Positions 55,137 to 63,610 of a DNA stretch of 64,000 nucleotides are shown one piece after another. The notes under the pieces are model-generated. The model saw only the letters and a list, made by a program, of their open reading frames with translations. It had not been told where the DNA came from and searched no databases. A program made the position numbers and the translations under genes. Each line of letters begins with the position of its first letter. Position 1 is the first letter of the stretch. Source of the stretch: Granulosicoccus sp964390335 (GTDB lineage Bacteria > Pseudomonadota > Gammaproteobacteria > Granulosicoccales > Granulosicoccaceae); contig CAYMHU010000007.1 in the NCBI GenBank assembly GCA_964390335.1, forward strand, positions 1 through 64,000. The letters are read 5' to 3'.

Positions 55137-56939
55137 GTGACTGAAGCCAGCACACAAGATTTGATCGACGAGACGATTCCTTGCACAACTCAGCTTTTGA
55201 GTAACGCGAAAATCATGATGGTCGACGATGAGCCGTTGAACATGGAGGTGTTGCAGGTCCATCTGGAAACGGAAGGCTACAGCCGTTTTGTGTCTATCAG
55301 TGACTCATTACAAGCCATGGAAGCCATTCGCGCAGAGTTACCGGATGTTCTGTTACTTGACCTTGTTATGCCTATGGTATCCGGTTTTGACATTTTGCGC
55401 GAATTACGGATTGATGATGAACTGAAAAATCTGCCGGTAATTGTACTCACGTCATCGGACGATGCCGACACCAAGCTGCGGGTATTACAGCTCGGAGCAA
55501 CAGATTTTCTATTAAAGCCTGTTGACGCTAGCGAACTTGCACTTAGAATGCGCAACACATTGTCTTCGCGTGCGTATCAGCAACGTTTACTCAATTTTGA
55601 TCAACTGACCGATTTGCCTAATCGCTCCTTGTTCACCCGTAAAATTCGTAGTGAATTGGAACACGCAACAGCTACAGGTGAGCATTCAACGTTAATACTG
55701 TTCAATATCAACCGATTCAAAACCATTAATGACTCTCTTGGGCCGGCTCGAGGTGATGAAGTCCTGTGGGCATTCAGTGAAAGACTCAAGGCCTGTTTTA
55801 AGGATGTGTTTGTTGATGATGTTAGTTCCGCGAGCTTTGATTCCACGCGGTCAAACATTCTTGCAAGGGTAGGCGGTGATCGATTTGCCGTACTGATACA
55901 AACCAAGAAGTTGGATGATAAACGCCTACAGTTGTCAGCCTTGCTTGATACGTTCGTTACTGAAATGGAGAAGCCGTTTCTCATAGTCGATCAAGACATC
56001 TACCTAAATGTAAGTATCGGTGTGTCGACACTGACGGCCAACACTATTAGTGTTGAAACACTGCTAAACGATGCTGAGACAGCAATGATGCATGCAAAGG
56101 AGCGACGCGATACGCACTATGCATTTTACGCAGAGCAAATGGATGAAAAGGCTCGCGAACTAATGGCCATGGAAAACGGTATGCGAACTGCCGTGGAGAA
56201 TGGTGAAGTATTTCTGGTATATCAGCCTAAGGTTAATGTAGCTAACAACACCATAGTGGGAGCAGAGGCGTTAGTACGTTGGATGCACCCTGAATTTGGA
56301 TTGATCTCACCAGTGAACTTTATACCGTTGGCTGAAGATACTGGCATGATAGTGTCTATTGGCGAGTGGGTGTTGCGTGAGTCGTGCCGTATGGCACGTG
56401 AGTGGCGTGACTCCAACTACGAAGACTTCAAAATCGCAGTCAATGTATCGATTAGACAATTACACGAGTTAGATTTTATAAGCACAGTTAAAAAATCATT
56501 GGATGATTTCAACTTGCCTGCAGAAGCGTTGATTGTAGAGCTTACTGAAAACATGATCATGGAGAACGCGGAATCCAATATCGTCAAACTGCAGCAACTA
56601 AAGGAGTTAGGTGTGCAAATCTCCATTGATGATTTTGGAACTGGCTATTCTTCGCTGAGCTATTTACAGCGTTTCCCGTTGGATCAGCTCAAGATAGATC
56701 GATCGTTTATAAAAGAGATTAAATCAGCAAACGATGTAATGCCAATTGTAAAGGCGGTTATTTCACTGGCACATGACCTGGGCTTGTCGGTGGTAGCCGA
56801 GGGTATTGAAACACATCATCAATTAGCTCATATCAGAGCGTTTAAATGCGAAGAATATCAGGGTTACTATTGCAGTAAACCGATGATGGCTGAAGAATTC
56901 ACGATGTTGCTATCTGGTGCGGAAGACAAGTCTGCCTAA
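55137..56939 (+). CDS. Response regulator with REC, degenerate GGDEF and EAL domains
   Basis: This 600-residue protein starts at GTG 55137. REC has Asp75 in VLLLDLVMP. The GGDEF-like domain reads FNINRFKTINDSLG in place of DxD, and GGDRF at 246-250 in place of GGDEF, so cyclase activity is doubtful. The EAL domain is intact: EAL 377-379, ELTEN, DDFGTGYSS and KIDRSF. It is predicted to be a c-di-GMP phosphodiesterase controlled by phosphorylation from the upstream hybrid kinase, 42 nt away. A regulatory, GTP-binding role for the GGDEF part is possible. Confidence 0.94.
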   Translation: MTEASTQDLIDETIPCTTQLLSNAKIMMVDDEPLNMEVLQVHLETEGYSRFVSISDSLQAMEAIRAELPDVLLLDLVMPMVSGFDILRELRIDDELKNLPVIVLTSSDDADTKLRVLQLGATDFLLKPVDASELALRMRNTLSSRAYQQRLLNFDQLTDLPNRSLFTRKIRSELEHATATGEHSTLILFNINRFKTINDSLGPARGDEVLWAFSERLKACFKDVFVDDVSSASFDSTRSNILARVGGDRFAVLIQTKKLDDKRLQLSALLDTFVTEMEKPFLIVDQDIYLNVSIGVSTLTANTISVETLLNDAETAMMHAKERRDTHYAFYAEQMDEKARELMAMENGMRTAVENGEVFLVYQPKVNVANNTIVGAEALVRWMHPEFGLISPVNFIPLAEDTGMIVSIGEWVLRESCRMAREWRDSNYEDFKIAVNVSIRQLHELDFISTVKKSLDDFNLPAEALIVELTENMIMENAESNIVKLQQLKELGVQISIDDFGTGYSSLSYLQRFPLDQLKIDRSFIKEIKSANDVMPIVKAVISLAHDLGLSVVAEGIETHHQLAHIRAFKCEEYQGYYCSKPMMAEEFTMLLSGAEDKSA

Positions 56940-57018
56940 ATATTTAGAGAATACGGGTCGCGTAATCTAAACCAATTTGTTGCACACAATCCCGAGAATT
57001 CGTTTCATTGAGCACAAG

Positions 57019-57052
57019 GCACTGAAGGCTGTGGATTCACAGCCTTCAGTGC
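57019..57052. terminator. Perfect 15-bp hairpin between convergent genes
   Basis: GCACTGAAGGCTGTG (57019-57033) pairs exactly with CACAGCCTTCAGTGC (57038-57052) over a 4-nt loop. It lies between the EAL gene and the propeller lipoprotein gene, which converge. There is no T-run on either side, so intrinsic termination is uncertain; it may instead protect 3' ends or act with Rho. Confidence 0.5.
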
Positions 57053-57079
57053 TGCTATGTCCCTAACTATTGTTGCAGG

Positions 57080-58363
57080 CTACGGTGTATTCAGAAACAC
57101 GACGTTAATCGGATTCAACGTTGTGGCAACATCCCGTACAAAGGAGTTATCTTGAGGATTAAGTAATCTAAACCCTGGTGTAGTGCCGCGAATACCGAAC
57201 CAAACATTACCATCGCTGCCCAAAGTCAGCGCTGAAATATCTTCTCCTGCTAATGCCGCTACTTGATTGCCCACAACACCAGTTGATGGATTAAATTCAT
57301 ACATGGCATTGATTGGAACGAAAGTCATAGGGTCATAACCCTCATACAAAGATACATACCCGGTTGTATCATCAATAATCAAACTTTTTTCGATAAAACC
57401 CTGATTGTTTGTTTCATCACCGTCGTCCAGCAATTGAGTCACATCGTACGTTGTTGGATCGATGGCAAGCAGTCCGCCTTGATACGGATCGCCCGGAAGC
57501 TCATTGGCTTGTTGAAAAATATTGCCTCGGCCAGTCACGTAGATTTGGTCTGTGGTTTCATTATAAGTAATACCCGTTGCATTGAGAACATTCAATGGAA
57601 TGCCGTTCAGATTTTCTGCTTGTCCTTTGCCAGTATCAATTTCTTCGTTGGTGCTGATATCGAAAACAGCAACATAACTTTGCTCAATAGGATTGAAAAC
57701 GCTTAGGCGCTGCATTAAAACAAACAATTTATCATCAACAATAACGGCTGATTCGGGGTTGGGTGATAAATCAGTGTCGGTTAAATCTGGATCGTACGCG
57801 GATAAGTCGATTTCGCAGGCCACGAAGTCCGACTCGTCGGCACTGTCTGGGTTTATGATCCACATCTTGGGGCTACCATACCGCAGTAGGTAAGCTTTGT
57901 TTTCAGTAACGAACGCAATATCGTACGGGTTGGCGCCAGTTTCTGTTCCGTTAACAGAGTACTGATAATCAACAATGGATGGGTCGTTGATATTGTATCG
58001 GGTAATGGAGTCAATTTGGAATCGACCAATCTGATAGATGGCATCGCCGTCAGTTTCAACGACTATATCGGACCCGGTCGCAGGGTAGCTTTGGTCAATG
58101 TTGTAGCCATCTGTAATCGATATTCGCTCAATTTGCCCTGATGGGAAAGAACCGACCGCTGTGAAAGCCAATTGGTTTGTACCATTCTGGGCGCCTGCGT
58201 TTGCAGACTGATCAGGTGTTACAAAGTCTGCGGTGCACACTGGTATAGCGTTCGGATCATCTGAATCCGAATCAGAGCTGCACGCTGTTATCGTTAATAT
58301 GCCCGTCATAAGAAAAGCCATGGATATTGGCTTTATACGTGGTTGACTGTTACTATTCTTCAT
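57080..58363 (-). CDS. Surface lipoprotein with propeller-like repeats, downstream of the B12 receptor
   Basis: This 427-residue protein has a lipoprotein signal with lipobox ITAC (Cys28) and an Asp/Ser-rich spacer. At least six repeats of strand-rich units carry YncE/NHL-like patterns, for example VDDKLFVLMQRLSVFNP, GITYNETTDQIYVTGRG, SLIIDDTTGYVSLYEG and LTLGSDGNVWFGIRG. This fits a beta-propeller. It lies 54 nt downstream of the TonB receptor and so under the cobalamin riboswitch. By analogy with BtuG of Bacteroides it may bind cobalamin at the cell surface; that is inference. Confidence 0.78.
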   Translation of the reverse strand: MKNSNSQPRIKPISMAFLMTGILTITACSSDSDSDDPNAIPVCTADFVTPDQSANAGAQNGTNQLAFTAVGSFPSGQIERISITDGYNIDQSYPATGSDIVVETDGDAIYQIGRFQIDSITRYNINDPSIVDYQYSVNGTETGANPYDIAFVTENKAYLLRYGSPKMWIINPDSADESDFVACEIDLSAYDPDLTDTDLSPNPESAVIVDDKLFVLMQRLSVFNPIEQSYVAVFDISTNEEIDTGKGQAENLNGIPLNVLNATGITYNETTDQIYVTGRGNIFQQANELPGDPYQGGLLAIDPTTYDVTQLLDDGDETNNQGFIEKSLIIDDTTGYVSLYEGYDPMTFVPINAMYEFNPSTGVVGNQVAALAGEDISALTLGSDGNVWFGIRGTTPGFRLLNPQDNSFVRDVATTLNPINVVFLNTP

Positions 58364-58417
58364 AAGTTATTTCGTCGTTAAGTTTGAGTGAGTCGATAAA
58401 TTACACATTGAGTCCGG

Positions 58418-60415
58418 TTAAAACTTGTGCGTCATCGAAAAGTAAAACGCCCGTCCAGGTCTTGGAAAGCCGTTGAAGTCTTGAACATTGTCATTGCCAA
58501 TGTTGTTTACAGTAAAGCTGAATCTAGTGGTTTGATATTGCCAGTCGGCACCTGCATTAAATAGCCAATGATTTTTCCCGGGTAATAAGTTGGCCTGATC
58601 ATAATAAAAGTCGCTCTTGCCATTGGTTTCTAGCCAAAAACGCTTATTTGCTTTTTTGTATTGCACGGAGGCGTGAACCGATAACGCAGATTCACCCGGC
58701 AATTGTTTTTTATTAAGCGCTGGTGTGGGCGAGTAATTGTAGCTGCGCTGATAAGTAGCATTGACTCTCGCCGATAGATACCGATTTATAACAGCGGTGT
58801 TGCTGATCTCAATGCCCGTCACATTTGTTTTACCGGTATTAACGCTTCGCCCAATGCCTCTGGAGTCGAATGCCAACACAATGAGATCATCGCTGTTGTT
58901 AGTAAACACGGTAACGTCAACACTGTGTTTATCAGATGGTTTATACGAAAACCCAATATCGGCGTTCAAACCATATTCAGGTTTCAGGTTGCTATTGCCT
59001 AGTATTAACCCACTACCGCCAAATAGCTCTGAGAACGCAGGTTGTCGGTAATATCGCCCAACGTTTGCTCTTAGTTGTGTTGTGTTATTCAGTGAGTAGC
59101 GCAACCCCAGTTGCGGTCCAATGTTTGAGTTGTTACGAGCTGTGTCCGGCCTGGCTTTGCTGCCCGTGTAGTCTTCATCTGAGTATTGAAAATTAATTGT
59201 TGGTGTTAATAGCAGTTTGTCATCCATGAAAAAGCCAGCGAATTGCAAGTTGCCAAGCACGGTGACTCGTTCTACTTCATAATCTTGATTTGGTGCGATG
59301 GTGTCTATTGAATTAAACGTCTCGTTGCGAACTGACGTCGATAGCCCGAATGTGCCTGAATCCCCAATATGTTCCCAGTAGGTTTTAACACCCTGAGTTA
59401 GCGAATCGGTTTTAGCGTCCTGTGCACCCAGTCCAACTTGACTTCTAATATCCAGATAATGATTGTCTTGACTATGCTGAAAGAAACTCAATGTTGAATT
59501 CCAGTTGCCGATTCCATCGAATCGGTTATTTAGCTGTAGCTCATAAGATTCTGTATCGTAAGAAGCCTCATTGTTCTTGTTGTTGAGCCATTCGGGAATG
59601 CCTAGTTGTCGGGCGCTGGTTTGCAGCATGATATCGCTGCGAGTTTTGCTGTTCCATTGGTACCCGGTACGTGCTAATGCACTGACTTGTGACGCAGCAG
59701 CGTTATTGCGAAGTTCGCGTTTATCATCATTTGGATTAAGTGGTGTGCCATTGTTGTTAATAAAACTAAAATTATTATCGCTGTGCACTCGGCTTGCTGC
59801 TGCTACGACATCCCAGCGTTTATAAGATGTGCTACCAGCAAACTGGACTCGCCTGGTATTAAAGCTTCCTCCACCGAGTACAACTGATGACCCTGATTGT
59901 TGTTTTTTGCCGGAAAGCGTTCGCATATTAATGGCACCACCGATGCTGCCAGCAGACAACTGCAGCGGAGACGCGCCCCGATAGATATCAACATTTTCAA
60001 GGTTAAGAATTTCGAACAAAGATAAATCGACAGTGGCGTTACCACCACTGTTAATCAGAATGCCATCTAAATACACGCCCGTTTGGCGACTGCTTCCTCC
60101 GCGCATGGTCACCGTGGTGAGCGTTCCAACGCCGCCGACTTGTCTGAATTGTACGCCGGACTCCTGAGCCAGAATGTCGCCTAAATTGACGTCTTGACGC
60201 TCCAGCGCATTTTTCGTGATGCGCTTATGCGAGCCAGTGTACTCTTCATGTTGTACTTCACCGGTTTCTGGAATTGGGTCGTCGGTTACGGTGATGGTCT
60301 TCAGCGTATCTTCAGCCTGCACGATAGTGCTTAAACACAGGGCAGCACTAGATAGTAAACCCAGTCGGCGTACACGAAAACCAAATTGAATAATAAAGTA
60401 GCGCAACCCGCACAT
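58418..60415 (-). CDS. TonB-dependent outer-membrane receptor, probably for cobalamin (BtuB-like)
   Basis: This 665-residue protein has a signal peptide (about 1-34) and a TonB-box region near TLKTITVTDD. The plug domain (about 55-170) shows QVGGVGTLTTVTMRGGSS and VYLDGILIN. A 22-strand-type barrel closes with a terminal Phe (FYFSMTHKF). The cobalamin riboswitch upstream gives the ligand: vitamin B12 or a corrinoid. The first gene of the unit has a long 5' leader; the propeller lipoprotein gene is second. No BtuCDF genes are in the window. Confidence 0.9.
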   Translation of the reverse strand: MCGLRYFIIQFGFRVRRLGLLSSAALCLSTIVQAEDTLKTITVTDDPIPETGEVQHEEYTGSHKRITKNALERQDVNLGDILAQESGVQFRQVGGVGTLTTVTMRGGSSRQTGVYLDGILINSGGNATVDLSLFEILNLENVDIYRGASPLQLSAGSIGGAINMRTLSGKKQQSGSSVVLGGGSFNTRRVQFAGSTSYKRWDVVAAASRVHSDNNFSFINNNGTPLNPNDDKRELRNNAAASQVSALARTGYQWNSKTRSDIMLQTSARQLGIPEWLNNKNNEASYDTESYELQLNNRFDGIGNWNSTLSFFQHSQDNHYLDIRSQVGLGAQDAKTDSLTQGVKTYWEHIGDSGTFGLSTSVRNETFNSIDTIAPNQDYEVERVTVLGNLQFAGFFMDDKLLLTPTINFQYSDEDYTGSKARPDTARNNSNIGPQLGLRYSLNNTTQLRANVGRYYRQPAFSELFGGSGLILGNSNLKPEYGLNADIGFSYKPSDKHSVDVTVFTNNSDDLIVLAFDSRGIGRSVNTGKTNVTGIEISNTAVINRYLSARVNATYQRSYNYSPTPALNKKQLPGESALSVHASVQYKKANKRFWLETNGKSDFYYDQANLLPGKNHWLFNAGADWQYQTTRFSFTVNNIGNDNVQDFNGFPRPGRAFYFSMTHKF

Positions 60416-60540
60416 ACCCGTTAAAAGCGTTTATCGGCCGAACGGGGCGGGACACCTTACTGACGTGCCTCAACCATCATGGACACATGCGAAACATAGA
60501 GATGTGCCAGCCAAACAACCCCGTTTGGTGGTTAAAACTG

Positions 60541-60750
60541 CACTTCATGGCAGGTCTCCTGGCTTATGACGTGGGCTAAAGCTCAAAAGCTTCACCTTCC
60601 CGGCAGGTGTCGAAGTACTCTGGACACTGTTCACCAGTGGTATGTTGAAGCTTGTCGTCACATACAGTTGCGGGGGCAGCCGAAGCATTTCACTTCGTTC
60701 CCGTTTAATCCGTAGTGGAACCATGTTGCACGGCAGATCATACTCCTCCA
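60541..60750 (-). ncRNA. Cobalamin (AdoCbl) riboswitch
   Basis: On the minus strand the 5' part has a GGAACC, then GGGAA...GTG and the highly conserved GGCTGCCCCCGCAACTGT (60664-60681 complement). The 3' part has GGGAAGG and the B12 box AGCCAGGAGACCTGCC within 60545-60565. The order and sequence match the cobalamin family. The start of the TonB receptor is about 130 nt beyond the B12 box. A GTTTGG/CCAAAC hairpin (60511-60528) in that leader may be part of the expression platform. The edges are approximate. Confidence 0.93.
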
Positions 60751-60820
60751 TTGGTGGGATTGCACCTGTTTATTGGTTTGGGGGAGCCTTAATTGTTGTT
60801 AATTGCGCCTCAATCCTTAT

Positions 60821-61327
60821 TTATCCAACTGTCCTGCGATAGCGATAGGGGCTTAATGTGGCTGGCAGATACAGTGGATGGGCGGGCTCGCCAGATTTAT
60901 TGGCGCGGATACAATACAGGCGGCGCGAGAATTTCTGACAGACTTCATTTGAGCGATTTCCAAGAATGCCATGATTGCCCCAGCAGGCAATAAGCTTCGC
61001 CGATTCCGTACAGGTGGCTTCGATAAAGTCATCGTTTTCCGGACCCACAGGGTCCATCGTGTCGAGTAACCGATTGGGGTTTGTTGAAATATAGGCAAAC
61101 AGATTGATCATAATCAAACGTTTGAATTCCCACGATACTGCAAAAGCGATACAACGTTTTATTGTTGGGTCATCAAACTCTGCATTTGCCAAAGAGGGGT
61201 TCAATCCGATAAACGCAACCGTTTTATTTTTGCCTACACGTCTATTCGACCATGTTCTGGTTAATCGATATCGGTATTGTCCGCAATCTGAAAATTCGGC
61301 ACTTCTAATCAAATCGGTGTTGTTCAT
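60821..61327 (-). CDS. DUF1643 family protein
   Basis: This 168-residue soluble protein matches DUF1643: TVAFIGLNPSLANAEFDDPTIKRCIAFA, MINLFAYISTNPNRLL, DPVGPENDDF and AKLIACWGNHG, ending HPLYLP. The family function is unknown; members are scattered in bacteria and phages. It precedes the riboswitch on the same strand, but the gap of about 70 nt before the riboswitch suggests separate transcription. No signal peptide or membrane segment is visible. Confidence 0.88.
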   Translation of the reverse strand: MNNTDLIRSAEFSDCGQYRYRLTRTWSNRRVGKNKTVAFIGLNPSLANAEFDDPTIKRCIAFAVSWEFKRLIMINLFAYISTNPNRLLDTMDPVGPENDDFIEATCTESAKLIACWGNHGILGNRSNEVCQKFSRRLYCIRANKSGEPAHPLYLPATLSPYRYRRTVG

Positions 61328-61335
61328 TGTGATGA

Positions 61336-61369
61336 ATGACGTTATTGCTTAAATGACGTTATTGCTTAA
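61336..61369. repeat. Perfect 17-nt tandem duplication
   Basis: ATGACGTTATTGCTTAA occurs twice without a gap (61336-61352 and 61353-61369), just upstream of the DUF1643 start. It could alter promoter spacing for that gene. No third copy is seen nearby. Confidence 0.9.
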
Positions 61370-61693
61370 GTGTCTGACGATAGTGTTAAACGTTTGGTTG
61401 GCTGTCTATATCAGTAGTCATACGGCAAAATAGCGTCAACATCAACTGTATTGAATTCAATCGTAAAACAATGTTGTAGAACGGGTTGCGAAAAGCTGGT
61501 TTTCACAATTCGATACACATGTTGGATTATCAACCTGTAATACTCTCGTCGATGCAAACAAGCCTTCGGGTTGTTTGTTTTTACTGTGATGCTAGCCGAT
61601 TCATTTTTAAGTGGCTAACCCTGTGTAATATCAGTGGTTGTTAAATAAATGAATCTCATTTAGCTTTTAATAACTAAATAGGTAGGATTAATT
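61370..61693 (+). other. Intergenic region upstream of aqpZ with an orphan terminator-like hairpin
   Basis: About 320 nt without a gene. It contains a hairpin CAAACAAGCC-TTCG-GGTTGTTTG (61555-61577, UUCG tetraloop, one G-T pair) followed by TTTTT (61578-61582). This is a good intrinsic terminator on the plus strand, but no open frame leads into it. A short RNA ending here, or a leader attenuator, is possible. The aqpZ ribosome site (AGGTAGG) follows at about 61680. Confidence 0.5.
61555..61582 (+). terminator. Orphan intrinsic terminator (UUCG tetraloop)
   Basis: A 10-bp stem closed by TTCG leads directly into five T. It lies about 110 nt upstream of aqpZ, with no coding gene on its strand before it for over 4 kb, so it may end a small RNA or a failed aqpZ leader. 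Confidence 0.7.
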
Positions 61694-61696
61694 ATG

Positions 61697-62455
61697 ATGG
61701 CAAGAGCACTATTTGCTGAAGTTTTTGGAACGTTCTGGTTGGTACTGGGCGGTTGTGGTGCTGCGGTTTTGGCAGCAGATTTTGGAACAGGGGGTAACGG
61801 AACAAGCTTGGGTTTAGGGTTCGTTGGTGTCAGTCTGGCTTTCGGTCTTACTGTTGTAACCGGTGCGTATGCGGTGGGCCACGTGTCTGGTGGTCATTTT
61901 AATCCTGCGGTGACTCTGGGTTTAACATTCGGTGGTCGTTTTCCAGCGGCCTATGCTCCCGGATATATCATTGCTCAAGTGATCGGAGGTCTGTTGGGTG
62001 CATTCACTATTTATGTTATCGCCTCTGGTAACGGCGATTTCGCCATTAAGCCGGGTGCGGGCACATTTGCCACTAATGGTTTTGGTGCTGAAGGTTCACC
62101 AGGCGGTTACACAATGATTTCTGCAATCATTGCAGAAGTCGTATTAACGGCGGTATTCCTGATTATCATCATGGGAGCAACGGCTAAAAAAGCGGCTCCA
62201 GCTATGGGTGGTCTAGCGATCGGTCTTGGTCTTGTGCTGATTCACTTAGTTAGCATCCCGGTCACTAACACCAGTGTTAATCCAGCTCGATCTACTGGAC
62301 AAGCGGTTATCGCATACTTGTTCGGTGAAGGTGGTTCAGGTGCTGTTAGTTTGCCGGTAGAACAATTGTGGGTGTTCTGGGCAGCGCCAATTGCCGGTGC
62401 GATCATTGGTGCACTGATTTATCGTGGTTTGATCAGTAACGATCATATCGACTAA
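61697..62455 (+). CDS. aqpZ: Aquaporin Z
   Basis: AqpZ is a tetrameric water channel. The 252-residue protein has six helices and both NPA half-helices: SGGHFNPAVTLG and NTSVNPARSTGQA. The selectivity-filter Arg follows the second NPA, as expected for a water-specific channel, and the starting MARALFAEVFGTFWLVLGGCG matches AqpZ. An ATG also lies one codon earlier. It is monocistronic, with a terminator just downstream. Confidence 0.97.
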   Translation: MARALFAEVFGTFWLVLGGCGAAVLAADFGTGGNGTSLGLGFVGVSLAFGLTVVTGAYAVGHVSGGHFNPAVTLGLTFGGRFPAAYAPGYIIAQVIGGLLGAFTIYVIASGNGDFAIKPGAGTFATNGFGAEGSPGGYTMISAIIAEVVLTAVFLIIIMGATAKKAAPAMGGLAIGLGLVLIHLVSIPVTNTSVNPARSTGQAVIAYLFGEGGSGAVSLPVEQLWVFWAAPIAGAIIGALIYRGLISNDHID

Positions 62456-62477
62456 TCACAAATACATTGCTGTATCG

Positions 62478-62503
62478 AAAAGCCGCCTCAGGGCGGCTTT
62501 TTT
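62478..62503 (+). terminator. Rho-independent terminator of aqpZ
   Basis: AAAAGCCGCC and GGCGGCTTTT form a stem of 10 bp with a TCAG loop, followed by more T. It is 23 nt after the aqpZ stop, and its A-rich 5' side may also serve the convergent gene at 62529. Confidence 0.92.
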
Positions 62504-62528
62504 GTGCGCGCTTTTTATTCATCTGAGG

Positions 62529-63041
62529 CTATGCAGCTACATCTAATTGAAGCCGCATCAATACGGATAATTTATGCATCAATGGCGTGACGTTTGGCTC
62601 CAACACCGAAGCCACTCCCGGTATCTTCATAGCGTTATCGATAACAAGTTCCAACATACCCATATAGTCTTTTGTAAGCATTGTCACCGCGGCTTGATCG
62701 CTTGAACTCAAACTGTTGATGTGTACTATCCAAAGTTCAAGCTTTGCATCAAACTCGCTAAGTTTCGGAATAACCCATGTAGCCGTGCGAGCGTTGGTAA
62801 TTGTATTAATGAGTTTGGTTATGTCATCGAAGTTTTTTACAATGTCGGACTCCAGATTGATCATGACTTTTGTTAGTTGTATGTGCTGGTTGTTAAGCGG
62901 TGTAGGCAAAGTATGAGTACGTTCGAATAATAAGTTGGATACAGATAATTGAAAGGCGTTCAGACACAGCATGCCTGCCACAGTGGCTGCGATAGCCAAT
63001 TGCATCTTCGTGGTTTGTTTGGTGCAGACAATTGAATCCAT
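62529..63041 (-). CDS. Membrane-anchored protein of unknown function
   Basis: This 170-residue protein has one N-terminal hydrophobic helix (about 14-33) that could be an uncleaved signal. The rest is helical, with NIE-like repeats (VMINLESDIVKNFDDITKLINTI; MLELVIDNAMKIPGVASVL), and would lie in the periplasm. There is no recognisable motif. It may be a small four-helix sensor-like domain, but that is a guess. It is convergent with aqpZ and divergent from the YjbR gene. Confidence 0.65.
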   Translation of the reverse strand: MDSIVCTKQTTKMQLAIAATVAGMLCLNAFQLSVSNLLFERTHTLPTPLNNQHIQLTKVMINLESDIVKNFDDITKLINTITNARTATWVIPKLSEFDAKLELWIVHINSLSSSDQAAVTMLTKDYMGMLELVIDNAMKIPGVASVLEPNVTPLMHKLSVLMRLQLDVAA

Positions 63042-63115
63042 TGTTAAACAGAATAGTTTGTGATTTACTGCTCCTCTGTATCTAACGTGTTATTCGATCG
63101 GAGTTGGAGGGTGGT

Positions 63116-63481
63116 ATGACCTACGATGAATTCGACACTTATTGTGCCTCTCTGAAAGGCACCAGTATGGTGATTCAGTGGGGTGATGCGCGCGTATGGA
63201 AAGTGGGCACCAAGGTATTCGCGATTGGTGGTTGGGAGAAAATTAACGAACCCGCGTTTACGGTCAAAACGTCTGAATCTGATTTTTATGTATTGCAAGA
63301 TCAACCAGGTTTCCGACCAGCGCCCTATATGGCATCACGCGGGATGAAGTGGGTTCAGCTGTATGACCCCGCTCAATTTGCCGATGAAGAGTTGCTGGCA
63401 TTGATACGCTCCTCTCATGCGCTGGTGGCCAAGGGGCTAACTAAAAAACAACGTACAGAGTTGGGAATAGACTCAGATTAA
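63116..63481 (+). CDS. MmcQ/YjbR family protein
   Basis: This 121-residue protein has the MmcQ/YjbR-type DNA-binding fold (CyaY-like). MTYDEFDTYCASLKG starts it; WKVGTKVFAIGG, FTVKTSESDF and RPAPYMASRGMKWVQL follow, and then a C-terminal helix SSHALVAKGLTKKQR. The physiological role is unknown. The ATG at 63116 has GGAGGGTGG just upstream, a strong site that rules out the earlier TTG. Confidence 0.9.
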   Translation: MTYDEFDTYCASLKGTSMVIQWGDARVWKVGTKVFAIGGWEKINEPAFTVKTSESDFYVLQDQPGFRPAPYMASRGMKWVQLYDPAQFADEELLALIRSSHALVAKGLTKKQRTELGIDSD

Positions 63482-63610
63482 AGCGCGGAATAGTGCTATT
63501 TGGCATACTCGTTACACCCTGTTACAACTTGATTCGGTAGTGAAATGGTTATACAGCCTCATTAACCGATACTACTTCTGCACACTAACTTAAACCAGCA
63601 GGAGTACAGT

